Source of the DNA: Bacillus subtilis
GTDB taxonomy: Bacteria; Bacillota; Bacilli; Bacillales; Bacillaceae_C
Assembly: GCF_008764245.1 (NCBI RefSeq)
Contig: NZ_VTQV01000002.1
Location: 1 to 64,000, forward strand
DNA length: 64,000 nucleotides
Reading direction: 5' to 3'
This document shows, piece after piece, positions 1 to 7,999 of this stretch. Under the pieces are notes generated by a model, which did no database searches, was not told where the DNA came from, and saw nothing but the letters and a program-made list of their open reading frames with translations. Position 1 is the first letter of the stretch. Every line of letters begins with the position of its first letter. Both the position numbers and the translations under genes were made by a program.

Positions 1-23
1 TTCCTTTATCTCGTCAGGCCCCT

Positions 24-68
24 AAAAAGTTTGTACGTCGCTAAACGGGCGCTTGCGCTTTTGGTTCG
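24..68. repeat. Tail of a dispersed intergenic repeat (copy 1)
   Basis: This stretch, ending in GCGCTTGCGCTTTT, is nearly identical to 6092-6135. The two copies share a TTTGTAC ... TCGCTnAACnGGCGCTTGCGCTTTT core and a preceding TCCTTTATC. Only the end of this copy lies in the window. It resembles the non-coding elements scattered between genes in many Bacillus genomes. No reading frame is apparent. Confidence 0.6.
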
Positions 69-101
69 GCCAACATTTTAAAAGAATCATATTAAAAGAG
101 C

Positions 102-174
102 TTGAAATAAAAAGTTGGTCATATTAAAATAGATTTGAAATATAGTTTTATATACGTGTTTATAGATTTGAAAT
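102..174 (+). promoter_or_regulatory. Three TTGAAAT boxes spaced exactly 33 bp, with a promoter
   Basis: TTGAAAT occurs at 102-108, 135-141 and 168-174, so successive starts are 33 bp apart (about three helical turns). The first box also reads as a -35 (TTGAAA 102-107) with a 17-bp spacer to TAAAAT (125-130). That would place the start of transcription near 137 and the other two boxes just downstream. The same spacing recurs upstream of murQ. I infer an operator array for a muropeptide regulator, possibly the MurR/RpiR protein at 19830. Confidence 0.45.
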
Positions 175-203
175 GTAAAATTGCTTGCTGAAGGAGATTG
201 CTT

Positions 204-1109
204 ATGACCTACATTATCGGAATAGATGCAGGTGGGACGAAAACAAACGCGATTATTATGGATCAGCAAAAAAATATTCTTTTTTCAGTGGAAACAGGAT
301 TTGGAAATATGCAAGTAGATTTTCAGAAAGCTTCTAACCATTTATGGAAAGCGATTACAGAGTGTCTTAATAGTACATATGGAGAAAGGTGTAAAGTCAT
401 TGTTGCAGGGATTGCGGGGATTGAGGCGAAAAATCATCGATCGAAACTTGAGCGCTATTTGCAGGAGAGAACCACCCTTCCAATTATTCTAGTGAATGAT
501 GCGATCTTAGCTTATCATGCGATATTGGGTGATGAGAATGGGATTCTAACGATTGCAGGAACGGGCTCGATCTCTTACGGCCGTAAAGGAGAAAAGGAAG
601 GATATACGGGGGGATGGGGGCATCTTCTTGGTGACGAAGGAAGCTCATACCATGTTGTGATGCAAGCCTTTCGACAAATAACTGAAGAAGCGGATCACAA
701 TAGCCCACATTCTCCCTTATCACAAGCTTTACTACGTGAAATTGGTGCGAAGAGAGCGGAAGAGATCAAGGAATTTATTTACCAGGCAAATAAAGGTGAA
801 ATCGCCGCATTATCAATCTCGATTTTTAATGAGGCCGAAAAAGGGAATCACGAGGCAAGGAAATACTTTTACCAGGCAGGAGAAGAATTGGCGAAACAAA
901 CAGCGCTCTTATGTCAAAAATTGCAATTGGATCTTCCTCTAAAGGTTGCGAGTAAAGGCTCGCTTCTAGAAAAGAATATGTATGTTCAATCTGAATTTGA
1001 AAGAGTTCTATCTTCAAAGGTCGGCGAGATCGAGTGGATCCGAGATCAAACAAACATCTCTGCAACGGGTGCGTTTCCCCTTGCATCTCATTATATAACA
1101 GAGGGGTAG
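204..1109 (+). CDS. murK: BadF/BadG-type N-acetylmuramic acid / N-acetylglucosamine kinase
   Basis: A 301-residue kinase of the BadF/BadG/BcrA/BcrD (ASKHA) family. The N-terminal phosphate-binding loop reads GIDAGGTKTNAII, and GTGSISYG and GGWGHLLGDEGSS form the sugar/ATP cleft. It most likely phosphorylates free MurNAc and/or GlcNAc at O6 in the cytosol, as clostridial MurK does. MurNAc-6-P would then go to MurQ. The ATG at 204 is chosen because AAGGAG lies 7 bases upstream; an in-frame TTG at 198 overlaps that site's spacing. anmK follows 12 bases later, which implies co-transcription. GalNAc could also be a substrate, because no other GalNAc kinase is visible in the window. The family is certain, the exact substrate is inferred. 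Confidence 0.8.
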   Translation: MTYIIGIDAGGTKTNAIIMDQQKNILFSVETGFGNMQVDFQKASNHLWKAITECLNSTYGERCKVIVAGIAGIEAKNHRSKLERYLQERTTLPIILVNDAILAYHAILGDENGILTIAGTGSISYGRKGEKEGYTGGWGHLLGDEGSSYHVVMQAFRQITEEADHNSPHSPLSQALLREIGAKRAEEIKEFIYQANKGEIAALSISIFNEAEKGNHEARKYFYQAGEELAKQTALLCQKLQLDLPLKVASKGSLLEKNMYVQSEFERVLSSKVGEIEWIRDQTNISATGAFPLASHYITEG

Positions 1110-1121
1110 GAGGTGGATTTT

Positions 1122-2264
1122 ATGTCTAAATTAGCGGTTGGACTCATGTCGGGCACATCGATTGATGGGATTGATGCAGCGCTTGTGCGAATCAATGGGG
1201 CGGGACTTGAGACAGAAGTTGAATTACTCCATTTTATTACGATGCCTTTTTCCAAGAAAGACAAGGAGGCTATTTTTCAATGCATGGATCCCGATCGTTC
1301 AAATGTCTCCCTCGTTTGCCAGTTAAATTTTCGACTAGGCTATTTATTGGCAAAAGCTGTGAAGGAAGTATGCAAACAAGCTCATCTTCCGTTGGAAAAA
1401 CTAGATTTTATCGCTTCACATGGACAGACCGTTTACCATTTGCCCCATGGAGGGGACATATATGAGCGATCGACCTTGCAAATTGGCGAGCCGGCAGTGA
1501 TCGCTTATGAGACTGGGGTGTCCGTGATCGCCAATTTTCGCTCTATGGATATGGCAGCAGGTGGAGAAGGAGCCCCACTTGTTCCTTATACCGATTATCT
1601 TCTATACCGAAGTGATGAAAAGGGAGTCGCCTTGCAAAATATTGGTGGAATTGGCAATGTAACAGCCATTCCAAAAAGGGGAAAATTGGATGATCTATTA
1701 GCCTTTGACACAGGTCCCGGAAATATGGTGATTGACGAGGTTTGTCAAATTATAAAGGGTCAACCTTTTGACGATGGGGGGAAGTGGGCCGCTTTAGGCC
1801 AAGTACAACATTCATTGGTAGACACTTGGATGGAGATGGATTTCTTCACTAAACAACCGCCTAAGTCAACAGGGCGGGAACGATTTGGTCGCTCATTTGC
1901 CGAAAAAATTATCCAAGATCATCAGCAGTTAGAAGCGAATGATGTAATCGCAACGGTAACTTATTTCACAGCAAAATCAATTGCAGATGCCTATGAGAGA
2001 TTTATTTTTCCTAAGTTCCCAATTGATGAAATGATTGTAGGGGGTGGAGGAAGTTTAAATAAGACTTTACTGCAATTTCTGCAGAGGCTTTTACCAGGAG
2101 TGGTGATTCGTACACAGGAGGATCTTGGATTTTCCTCAGAGGCGAAAGAGGCGATTGCTTTTGCCATTCTTGGCAATGAAACGATTCATCATCATCCTGC
2201 AAATGTACCTAAAGCGACAGGTGCCTCGAAACCTGTTGTCCTAGGTTCCATCACTTGGGGATAA
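1122..2264 (+). CDS. anmK: Anhydro-N-acetylmuramic acid kinase
   Basis: A 380-residue AnmK. It opens the 1,6-anhydro ring of anhydroMurNAc while phosphorylating it, giving MurNAc-6-P for MurQ. Visible family motifs are GLMSGTSIDGIDAAL (phosphate 1), SHGQTVYH, FDTGPGNMVIDE (phosphate 2) and VGGGGSLN near the C-terminus. The length is normal. The ATG at 1122 has TAGGAGG 7 bases upstream. An upstream in-frame GTG at 1113 falls inside that ribosome site and is rejected. Its presence implies that this Gram-positive cell meets anhydro-muropeptides, which come from lytic transglycosylases of its own or of other bacteria. Confidence 0.95.
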   Translation: MSKLAVGLMSGTSIDGIDAALVRINGAGLETEVELLHFITMPFSKKDKEAIFQCMDPDRSNVSLVCQLNFRLGYLLAKAVKEVCKQAHLPLEKLDFIASHGQTVYHLPHGGDIYERSTLQIGEPAVIAYETGVSVIANFRSMDMAAGGEGAPLVPYTDYLLYRSDEKGVALQNIGGIGNVTAIPKRGKLDDLLAFDTGPGNMVIDEVCQIIKGQPFDDGGKWAALGQVQHSLVDTWMEMDFFTKQPPKSTGRERFGRSFAEKIIQDHQQLEANDVIATVTYFTAKSIADAYERFIFPKFPIDEMIVGGGGSLNKTLLQFLQRLLPGVVIRTQEDLGFSSEAKEAIAFAILGNETIHHHPANVPKATGASKPVVLGSITWG

Positions 2265-2290
2265 GTTTGAATAAGTAAAATAGGTTTTAT

Positions 2291-2352
2291 TTGAAATGAT
2301 AATACAATATACACTGAATTATATTGAATTTTAATTTCACCCATGGTATTGT
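2291..2352 (+). promoter_or_regulatory. Promoter/operator region of murQ with the 33-bp-spaced box
   Basis: Upstream of murQ, TTGAAAT at 2291 and TTGAATT at 2324 are again 33 bp apart. The second box sits in the partly palindromic TTGAATTTTAATTTC (2324-2338), which recurs exactly at 12410-12424. TTGAAT (2324-2329), a 17-bp spacer and TATTGT (2347-2352) could form the promoter. The rest of the 210-base gap holds no gene. Regulator assignment is an inference. Confidence 0.4.
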
Positions 2353-2474
2353 AAAGTTAGCTTACTGCAAAAGATTGGACGGAACTAGTCGAAATAAGAT
2401 TACAAAACTTGGAATGAATAAAGAGTTAAGGGAGCCATTAAACAACCCCGAGACATTAGGAGAGGCGTGTTGAA

Positions 2475-3392
2475 ATGGAAATAAAACTTTCGGAATTAAT
2501 AACAGAGCAGGTAAATGAAAACTCAAAGGATATTGATCAAATGTCTACCCTGCAAATGATTCAACTTATGAATGAGGAAGATGAAAAGGTCATTGAAGCG
2601 ATCCAATCTGTCGTGCCTTCGATTGCGGAAGCAACAGATCAAATCCATCATGCTTTACAACAAGGTGGACGCCTGTTCTATATTGGAGCAGGTACGAGTG
2701 GAAGGTTAGGAGTCTTAGACGCAGCAGAGTGCCCACCGACCTTTTACACTCCTCCAGAAATGGTGCAAGGGATTATTGCGGGGGGCAACCAGGCGATGTT
2801 TGTCGCGGTAGAGGGGGCAGAGGATGATCCTGAAGGAGGAGCGCAAGATTTAAAGGAAAGGAAGCTAACCTCGAAGGATATCGTAGTTGGAATTGCAGCA
2901 AGTGGCAGAACGCCCTATGTGATTGGGGCCCTTGAATATGCTCGATCGATTGGTGTAAAAACGATTGGACTTACTTCCAATCATGGTACACCGATTGGAA
3001 AACTGGCAGACTATTCTATTGAAGTGGTAGTCGGACCAGAGGTGTTGACGGGATCTACAAGATTAAAGGCAGCCACAGCTCATAAGATGGTGCTGAATAT
3101 GTTCACGACGATTTCGATGATTAAAATGGGGAAAGCCTATGAGAATCTTATGATTGATGTCCAACCAACGAATAGTAAGTTAGTAGATAGAGCGCGAACC
3201 ATGCTGATGACCATTACTGGGAAGACATTTGAAGAAGCGAAAAAGGCATTGGAAGAAACAAATTTAAAGGTGAAGCCAGCCATCGTCATGTTAGAGGCTG
3301 AAGTCTCATATGAAGAGGCTGTTGCCTATATAGATCAAGCAAAAGGCTTTGTAAGGAAGGCGATTGAACTTGCACAACAATCAAATGCTTAA
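2475..3392 (+). CDS. murQ: N-acetylmuramic acid 6-phosphate etherase
   Basis: A 305-residue MurQ. It cleaves the D-lactyl ether of MurNAc-6-P to give GlcNAc-6-P plus D-lactate. The SIS fold shows GAGTSGRLGVLDAAECPPTF, with the catalytic Glu in AAECPP. It also shows IAASGRTPYV and the MurQ signature GPEVLTGSTRLKAATAHK. It is full length. AGGAGAGG lies 8 bases before the ATG. The product joins the nag pathway, whose nagA/nagB are not in this window. The stop overlaps the probable start of the next gene, so the two are likely translationally coupled. Confidence 0.97.
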   Translation: MEIKLSELITEQVNENSKDIDQMSTLQMIQLMNEEDEKVIEAIQSVVPSIAEATDQIHHALQQGGRLFYIGAGTSGRLGVLDAAECPPTFYTPPEMVQGIIAGGNQAMFVAVEGAEDDPEGGAQDLKERKLTSKDIVVGIAASGRTPYVIGALEYARSIGVKTIGLTSNHGTPIGKLADYSIEVVVGPEVLTGSTRLKAATAHKMVLNMFTTISMIKMGKAYENLMIDVQPTNSKLVDRARTMLMTITGKTFEEAKKALEETNLKVKPAIVMLEAEVSYEEAVAYIDQAKGFVRKAIELAQQSNA

Positions 3393-4479
3393 TACGCTAG
3401 ATGAACAATTAAGAGAAAAGGTTTTAACCTTTTTAGAAAGAGAAATCGCTGAAGCCAATATCCCTGGGGCTGCCATATCGATTTCTAGAAATAGCCAAAC
3501 GATCGTGAAGGAGAGTATTGGTTCACGGACTTTGCATCCAGCACCACAACCAGCTGAAGAAGCAACGATTTATGATCTTGCTTCTTTAACAAAGGTAGTC
3601 GCAACACTTCCGGCAATATTAAAGCTATTAGGTGAAGGGGCATTTCATTTAAAGGACCGGGTTTCTTATTTCCTTCCACGCTTTGGGGAAAACGAGAAGG
3701 AAGAGGTCAGGATCCAGCATTTATTAACACATACTTCTGGTTTGGCTGCTCATCGAAGGTTTTATCTAGAAAAAATATCAAAGGAGCAAATTATCGAAAG
3801 AATATGTAATGAGACCTTAGTAGAAGAACCTGGGAAAAGGGTTATTTATAGTGATCTAGGCTTCATATTATTAGCTAAAATCATTGAAGAGATCAGCCAA
3901 CAATCTTTTGCTAGTTTTGTAGATGAATATATTTTTAAGCCACTAGATATGAAGGAAACGGGCTTTAATTTGCCCTTTCCTAAGGAACGGTTTGCTGCAA
4001 CGACATATTCTGATGAACTCCGTGATTTTAAATATGGAATGGTTCATGATGACAATGCGGAAGCGATGGGTGGAGTGAGCGGGCATGCTGGGCTCTTCTC
4101 TACGCTTAATGATTTAATGAAATTTGCTTCCATGATCGAAAATGAAGGGGTTTACAACCGTAAAAGGATCTTATCGAATTCAGTTCTAGAGTTAGCTAGA
4201 AAGAACTTTACCCCATATGACCAAGAGGGAAGAGGATTAGGTTGGCAATTACAAAGTGAAGGAACATTAGCGAGTGGGGATCTCTTATCTCCTTATGCAT
4301 ATGGGCATACAGGATACACTGGAACGAGCATCTGGTTCGATCCACAGTTAAATATAACGGTTATTTTATTAACAAATCGAGTGCATGCAAAAAATCAGAA
4401 TGGCATTCTTCGATTAAGACCTAGACTGCACAACTTCATTCATTCTTACCTGTCATCAAAGGGGGTGAGGGAGCAGTAG
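3385..4479 (+). CDS. AmiE/YbbE-like beta-lactamase-fold serine hydrolase
   Basis: A class C beta-lactamase/esterase-fold protein of about 364 residues. The SxxK motif is SLTK, the second motif is YSDLG in the place of YxN, and HTGYTGTS stands in for KTG. In B. subtilis the murQ operon holds a homologue (AmiE/YbbE) that strips peptides from MurNAc, so the same role is likely here. No export signal is visible, so it may act inside the cell. The start is uncertain. ATG 3385 overlaps the murQ stop (coupling) but has no clear ribosome site. TTG 3370 lies 9 bases after AAGGAAGG and is a good alternative. Confidence 0.75.
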   Translation: MLNTLDEQLREKVLTFLEREIAEANIPGAAISISRNSQTIVKESIGSRTLHPAPQPAEEATIYDLASLTKVVATLPAILKLLGEGAFHLKDRVSYFLPRFGENEKEEVRIQHLLTHTSGLAAHRRFYLEKISKEQIIERICNETLVEEPGKRVIYSDLGFILLAKIIEEISQQSFASFVDEYIFKPLDMKETGFNLPFPKERFAATTYSDELRDFKYGMVHDDNAEAMGGVSGHAGLFSTLNDLMKFASMIENEGVYNRKRILSNSVLELARKNFTPYDQEGRGLGWQLQSEGTLASGDLLSPYAYGHTGYTGTSIWFDPQLNITVILLTNRVHAKNQNGILRLRPRLHNFIHSYLSSKGVREQ

Positions 4480-4522
4480 TGAATCAGAATGGAATACGAA
4501 ACGAAATGCAAGGGGGAGGAAA

Positions 4523-5896
4523 ATGAAAAAGTTCTCAATTTTAATTGTAGCATTACTGTTAATCGTGTCAGGCTGTAGTGGGAAAGAGGCAGACGGATCT
4601 GGCGGTGGAGGCAAGAAAAAAGGAAAAAAAGATGTCATTACTGTTTGGACTTATCCCCATTATCGTGAAAATGAGGAGACAGGACAACAAAGCTATGAAG
4701 ATGATTTAATCGAACTGATTAAAGAAGTAGAAGAAGAAAATCCAGATATTAAAGTAGAGCATGAAATACTGTCTTGGGAAGAGGGGCCGAAGAAATTTGA
4801 TGTCGCCTTAAACTCTGGTAATCCTCCGGATATCTTTTTCTCTGTGATGGAGACAAAATTTATTGACACAGGATTAGCTGTCCCTCTTGATGATTATATG
4901 ACGGATGAAGATTTGGAAGATATGGAGCAATTCGCCATCGATAATTTTTCGACAGATGATAAGCTTTGGGCCATTTCCCAGTGGATTTCTATTCATACTT
5001 GGGGTGGAAATCGCAAATTAATGGAAGAAGCTGGAGCGGATGTCGATAAAATTATGAAAGATGGTTGGACGTGGCAAGAATTTTACGAAATTGCTGAAAA
5101 GATTTCAAAAATGAAAAACAAAGATGGTAAAAAAATCTATGGTTTTGCTACTGCTGGTGATACAGAAACCTATGAACATCTGATGAGAAATAATGGAGTT
5201 TTACGTACTGTTGATGAAGATGGAAAATTCCATTGGGATGGCGATAAAGCAATCGAAACAATGAATTTTATGAAAAAGATGATGGATGAAGGCGTCATGC
5301 CAAAGGAAACAGCAGGTTTTGATGCCCAAAAGGTTATTGATATGTTTGGCGATATTGAGGTAGGCATTTATGGGCGTACAGGTCCTTATCAAGTTCGCTT
5401 TAATGACAACCGTAATGAAGAAATCGATGCAGGAAAAATAGATGGAGAAAAAATTGATTTTGTCTTACTGCCATTCCCGCATAATGAAGGAGAGAAGGAA
5501 GTCGCAACTGGTGGCGGTGGTGGAATGTGGTTATTCAAGCAGAAAAAATACAAAGGTGATGAGCATACTGAAAACGCAGCCAAAGTATTAAAACATTTAA
5601 CAGGAACGAAATCGAGCATTGCGGCAGCAACGATGTTTATCCCACCTGCTAGAAAATCAGGTCAGGAAATGTATGCAGACTTGCTCCAACTTGAAACAGA
5701 GAATGGTCAATTTATCCAAAGAACATTGGATTATGTGGTCCCAGGAGCCAAGCTAGATCCAGATCTAGCACAAAAATACGCACAACTTAAAAATGATGGC
5801 ATTACACCGAAATTCCAAGGATTTATATCAGGTGAATTAACACCAGAAGAAGCGGTGGAACAGTGGACGAAAGTAGCCGATCAACTTCTTGAATAG
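4523..5896 (+). CDS. Sugar ABC importer, substrate-binding lipoprotein
   Basis: A 457-residue family 1 extracellular solute-binding protein. The signal peptide is followed by the lipobox VSGC (Cys about residue 18) and a Gly/Lys linker, so it should be anchored to the outer face of the membrane. The mature part shows the usual features of oligosaccharide binders (DVITVWTYPHY near the start, NPPDIFF, an aromatic-rich middle). It follows the muropeptide genes and is followed by its two permeases and an ATPase. The ligand may be an amino-sugar oligosaccharide or muropeptide, but this rests on context only. A strong hairpin separates it from the permeases. Confidence 0.85.
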   Translation: MKKFSILIVALLLIVSGCSGKEADGSGGGGKKKGKKDVITVWTYPHYRENEETGQQSYEDDLIELIKEVEEENPDIKVEHEILSWEEGPKKFDVALNSGNPPDIFFSVMETKFIDTGLAVPLDDYMTDEDLEDMEQFAIDNFSTDDKLWAISQWISIHTWGGNRKLMEEAGADVDKIMKDGWTWQEFYEIAEKISKMKNKDGKKIYGFATAGDTETYEHLMRNNGVLRTVDEDGKFHWDGDKAIETMNFMKKMMDEGVMPKETAGFDAQKVIDMFGDIEVGIYGRTGPYQVRFNDNRNEEIDAGKIDGEKIDFVLLPFPHNEGEKEVATGGGGGMWLFKQKKYKGDEHTENAAKVLKHLTGTKSSIAAATMFIPPARKSGQEMYADLLQLETENGQFIQRTLDYVVPGAKLDPDLAQKYAQLKNDGITPKFQGFISGELTPEEAVEQWTKVADQLLE

Positions 5897-5910
5897 AAGC
5901 TGTTAGCACA

Positions 5911-5951
5911 ATATAGAATTATCTACCGTTTGGAGGTAGATAATTCTATAT
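5911..5951 (+). terminator. 17-bp perfect hairpin after the binding-protein gene
   Basis: Arms 5911-5927 and 5935-5951 are perfect 17-base inverted repeats around a 7-base loop. The stem is AT-rich and is followed by only three T residues, so it is a poor full terminator. Such a stem between a binding protein and its permeases usually protects or attenuates the upstream message, giving more binding protein than permease. That role is inferred. Confidence 0.6.
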
Positions 5952-5974
5952 TTCAGGAAATAGGAGTCAGAACA

Positions 5975-6139
5975 ACTTTGCCGGAAAAAACGGAGGCCCA
6001 CAGGATGTGGGTCAGAACAGCGTCGCGAAGTACAAGGACTTACTAGTGCAGACGAGGCGAAAGGACGTCGCGCACTTAGCTGTTCATCCTTTATCAATAA
6101 ATTTGTACTCGCTTAACAGGCGCTTGCGCTTTTGCTTAG
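5975..6139. repeat. Dispersed intergenic repeat element (copy 2)
   Basis: A non-coding element inserted between the binding-protein and permease genes. It contains the small hairpin CCCACA-GGA-TGTGGG (5997-6011), a repeated GTCGCG (6022 and 6087 regions) and a tail ending in GCGCTTGCGCTTTT that matches 24-68. No open frame is apparent. It looks like an IS-less interspersed repeat sitting inside an operon. Confidence 0.55.
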
Positions 6140-6154
6140 AAAGGAGATGAAGTA

Positions 6155-7078
6155 ATGGCCACTTCCGTGATGAAGTCTAGGCCTAATGGGTCATGGGGAA
6201 GTTTTAAACAATTTATAAAAGATTATGGTTGGTGTTATGCCTTTATCGCCTTACCTGTACTGCTATTTCTTATTTTTACAGTATACCCCCTTATCACAGC
6301 GTTTGTGATGAGTTTCCAAGAATACGGGATTATGGAATCGAAATTTATTGGACTGGATAACTACAAGTATCTTTTGAAAAATGAAATTTTCTGGAAGGCC
6401 ATGAAAAACACGACCATTTATACATTAGGAACAGTCCCTGTTAATATTATTATCACGTTTTTTCTTTCTTTAATGATTTTTCCGCTCAACCAAAAATCGC
6501 AAACTTTTTTTAAGGCATCCTTCTATTTACCAGCTGTTACATCAGGAATTACCATGTCCTTGATCTGGTTGTGGATGTTTGATCCAACCCAATCAGGACT
6601 TGTCAATATTGTGTTGGGGTGGTTTGGATTTGATCATCAATTATGGTTAGCAAGTTCCAAGTCGGCTTTATTTTCTCTTATGTTAATGACTTATATTGGG
6701 GGACATGGAAGTGGAGTCATTTTATATTTAGCGGCCATGGGAGGGATTCCAAGGTCACTATATGAAGCGGCGGATATTGATGCGGCAAGCTGGTGGTCGA
6801 AGCTAAAGAATATCACCTGGCCTTTATTAAAGCCTACAACCCTTTATATGCTCATCACAGGTGTGATCGGTTCTTTCCAAGTTTTTGAAGCAACCTATGT
6901 AATGACACAAGGGGGACCGAACTTTGCGACAACGACCATTGCTTTTCTTATTTATCAGCATGCTTTTGAATATTATCAGTTTGGCCTTGCTGCAGCAGAA
7001 GCTTTTATTTTAGGCTTTATCATTATTGTGATATCTGTATTGCAGTTTAAATACATGGCCAGCGATGTTGAATACTAG
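6155..7078 (+). CDS. Sugar ABC transporter permease (MalF/UgpA type)
   Basis: A 307-residue inner-membrane permease with about six transmembrane helices. The first helix begins near residue 27 (FIALPVLLFLIFTVYPLI). The cytoplasmic EAA loop appears as LYEAADIDAASWWSKLKNITWPLLKP, where the ATPase docks. AAGGAGATG precedes the ATG. It pairs with the next gene to form the channel for the lipoprotein at 4523. The spacing and order (SBP-permease-permease-ATPase) are those of CUT1 importers. Substrate unknown. Confidence 0.9.
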   Translation: MATSVMKSRPNGSWGSFKQFIKDYGWCYAFIALPVLLFLIFTVYPLITAFVMSFQEYGIMESKFIGLDNYKYLLKNEIFWKAMKNTTIYTLGTVPVNIIITFFLSLMIFPLNQKSQTFFKASFYLPAVTSGITMSLIWLWMFDPTQSGLVNIVLGWFGFDHQLWLASSKSALFSLMLMTYIGGHGSGVILYLAAMGGIPRSLYEAADIDAASWWSKLKNITWPLLKPTTLYMLITGVIGSFQVFEATYVMTQGGPNFATTTIAFLIYQHAFEYYQFGLAAAEAFILGFIIIVISVLQFKYMASDVEY

Positions 7079-7089
7079 GGGGGATAAAG

Positions 7090-7986
7090 ATGGAGTTGAA
7101 ACCCGCAACAGAATCCCAATATCAAGTAAGACTGGACGAAAAAAAGGATTTACAAAGAAAGATTTGGAAGCGTATCGGCCTCACCATTATCTATCTATTA
7201 CTTGTTCTGTGGGCCGTGTTTACATTTGTTCCATTGCTATGGATGATTTCTTCTTCATTTAAAGATTCATCGGCTATTACATCGGTACCACCGGAACTTA
7301 TTCCTAAAAATCCAACCTTGGATGCATATAAGAGAATTTTTCAGGTTGGTGGTCTAGGACGTTGGTTTTTAAATAGTACAATTATTGCTACGGTCAGTAC
7401 AGTGATTAATGTGTTTTTTGCTTCTCTAGCAGGATACGCATTTTCGAAGTTGCGCTTCCCAGGTAGAAATGCGATTTTTTGGGTCTTATTATCATCGATG
7501 ATGATTCCTGGGCAAGTCACGCTGATTCCGTTATATATTCTCGTTGTCGATAGTTTTCAAATGGAGAACACTTATTTTGGTATTATCGTACCTGGAATGG
7601 TGGCAGTCGGCAGTATTTTTCTAATGAGACAATTTATGGGCTCCCTACCAAGCTCTTTGATTGATGCAGGAAGAATTGACGCCTGTAGTGAATTCGGGAT
7701 TTTTTGGAAAATCATTTTGCCGATTTCTAAACCAGGCCTTGCGGTTTTAGGTATCTTTACTTTTGTAGCTCATTGGAATAACTTTTTTTGGCCATTTTTA
7801 GTTACAAACACAAATAGTATGAGAACGCTTCAAGTGGGATTGACGAGTTTTCGGTTCGAAAATTTGCAGGATTATGGAGCGATGATGGCGGGTGCCGTAT
7901 GCAGTGCTGTCCCCATGATCATTGTTTTCCTAGCATTACAAAAATATTTCTTACAGGGAATTACCATTGGAGCTGTGAAAGGATAG
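7090..7986 (+). CDS. Sugar ABC transporter permease (MalG/UgpE type)
   Basis: A 298-residue partner permease. It has a cytosolic N-terminal tail of about 30 residues, then helices beginning with IYLLLVLWAVFTFVPLLWMI, and an EAA-like loop (LIDAGRIDACSEFGIFWKIILP). The typical C-terminal end of MalG-class proteins is FLQGITIGAVKG. It starts 12 bases after the previous stop behind GGGGG, so it is in the same operon. A different-frame ATG at 7065 is a shadow. Confidence 0.9.
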   Translation: MELKPATESQYQVRLDEKKDLQRKIWKRIGLTIIYLLLVLWAVFTFVPLLWMISSSFKDSSAITSVPPELIPKNPTLDAYKRIFQVGGLGRWFLNSTIIATVSTVINVFFASLAGYAFSKLRFPGRNAIFWVLLSSMMIPGQVTLIPLYILVVDSFQMENTYFGIIVPGMVAVGSIFLMRQFMGSLPSSLIDAGRIDACSEFGIFWKIILPISKPGLAVLGIFTFVAHWNNFFWPFLVTNTNSMRTLQVGLTSFRFENLQDYGAMMAGAVCSAVPMIIVFLALQKYFLQGITIGAVKG

Positions 7987-7999
7987 GAGGGTTAAAACA

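Noticed and set aside
484-723. Reverse-strand ORF inside the murK-like gene, and many similar shadows (e.g. 17085-17570, 24461-24889, 40736-41080, 47466-47870, 55737-56135)
   Set aside because: They lie wholly inside well-supported genes, lack ribosome sites and show no family motif.
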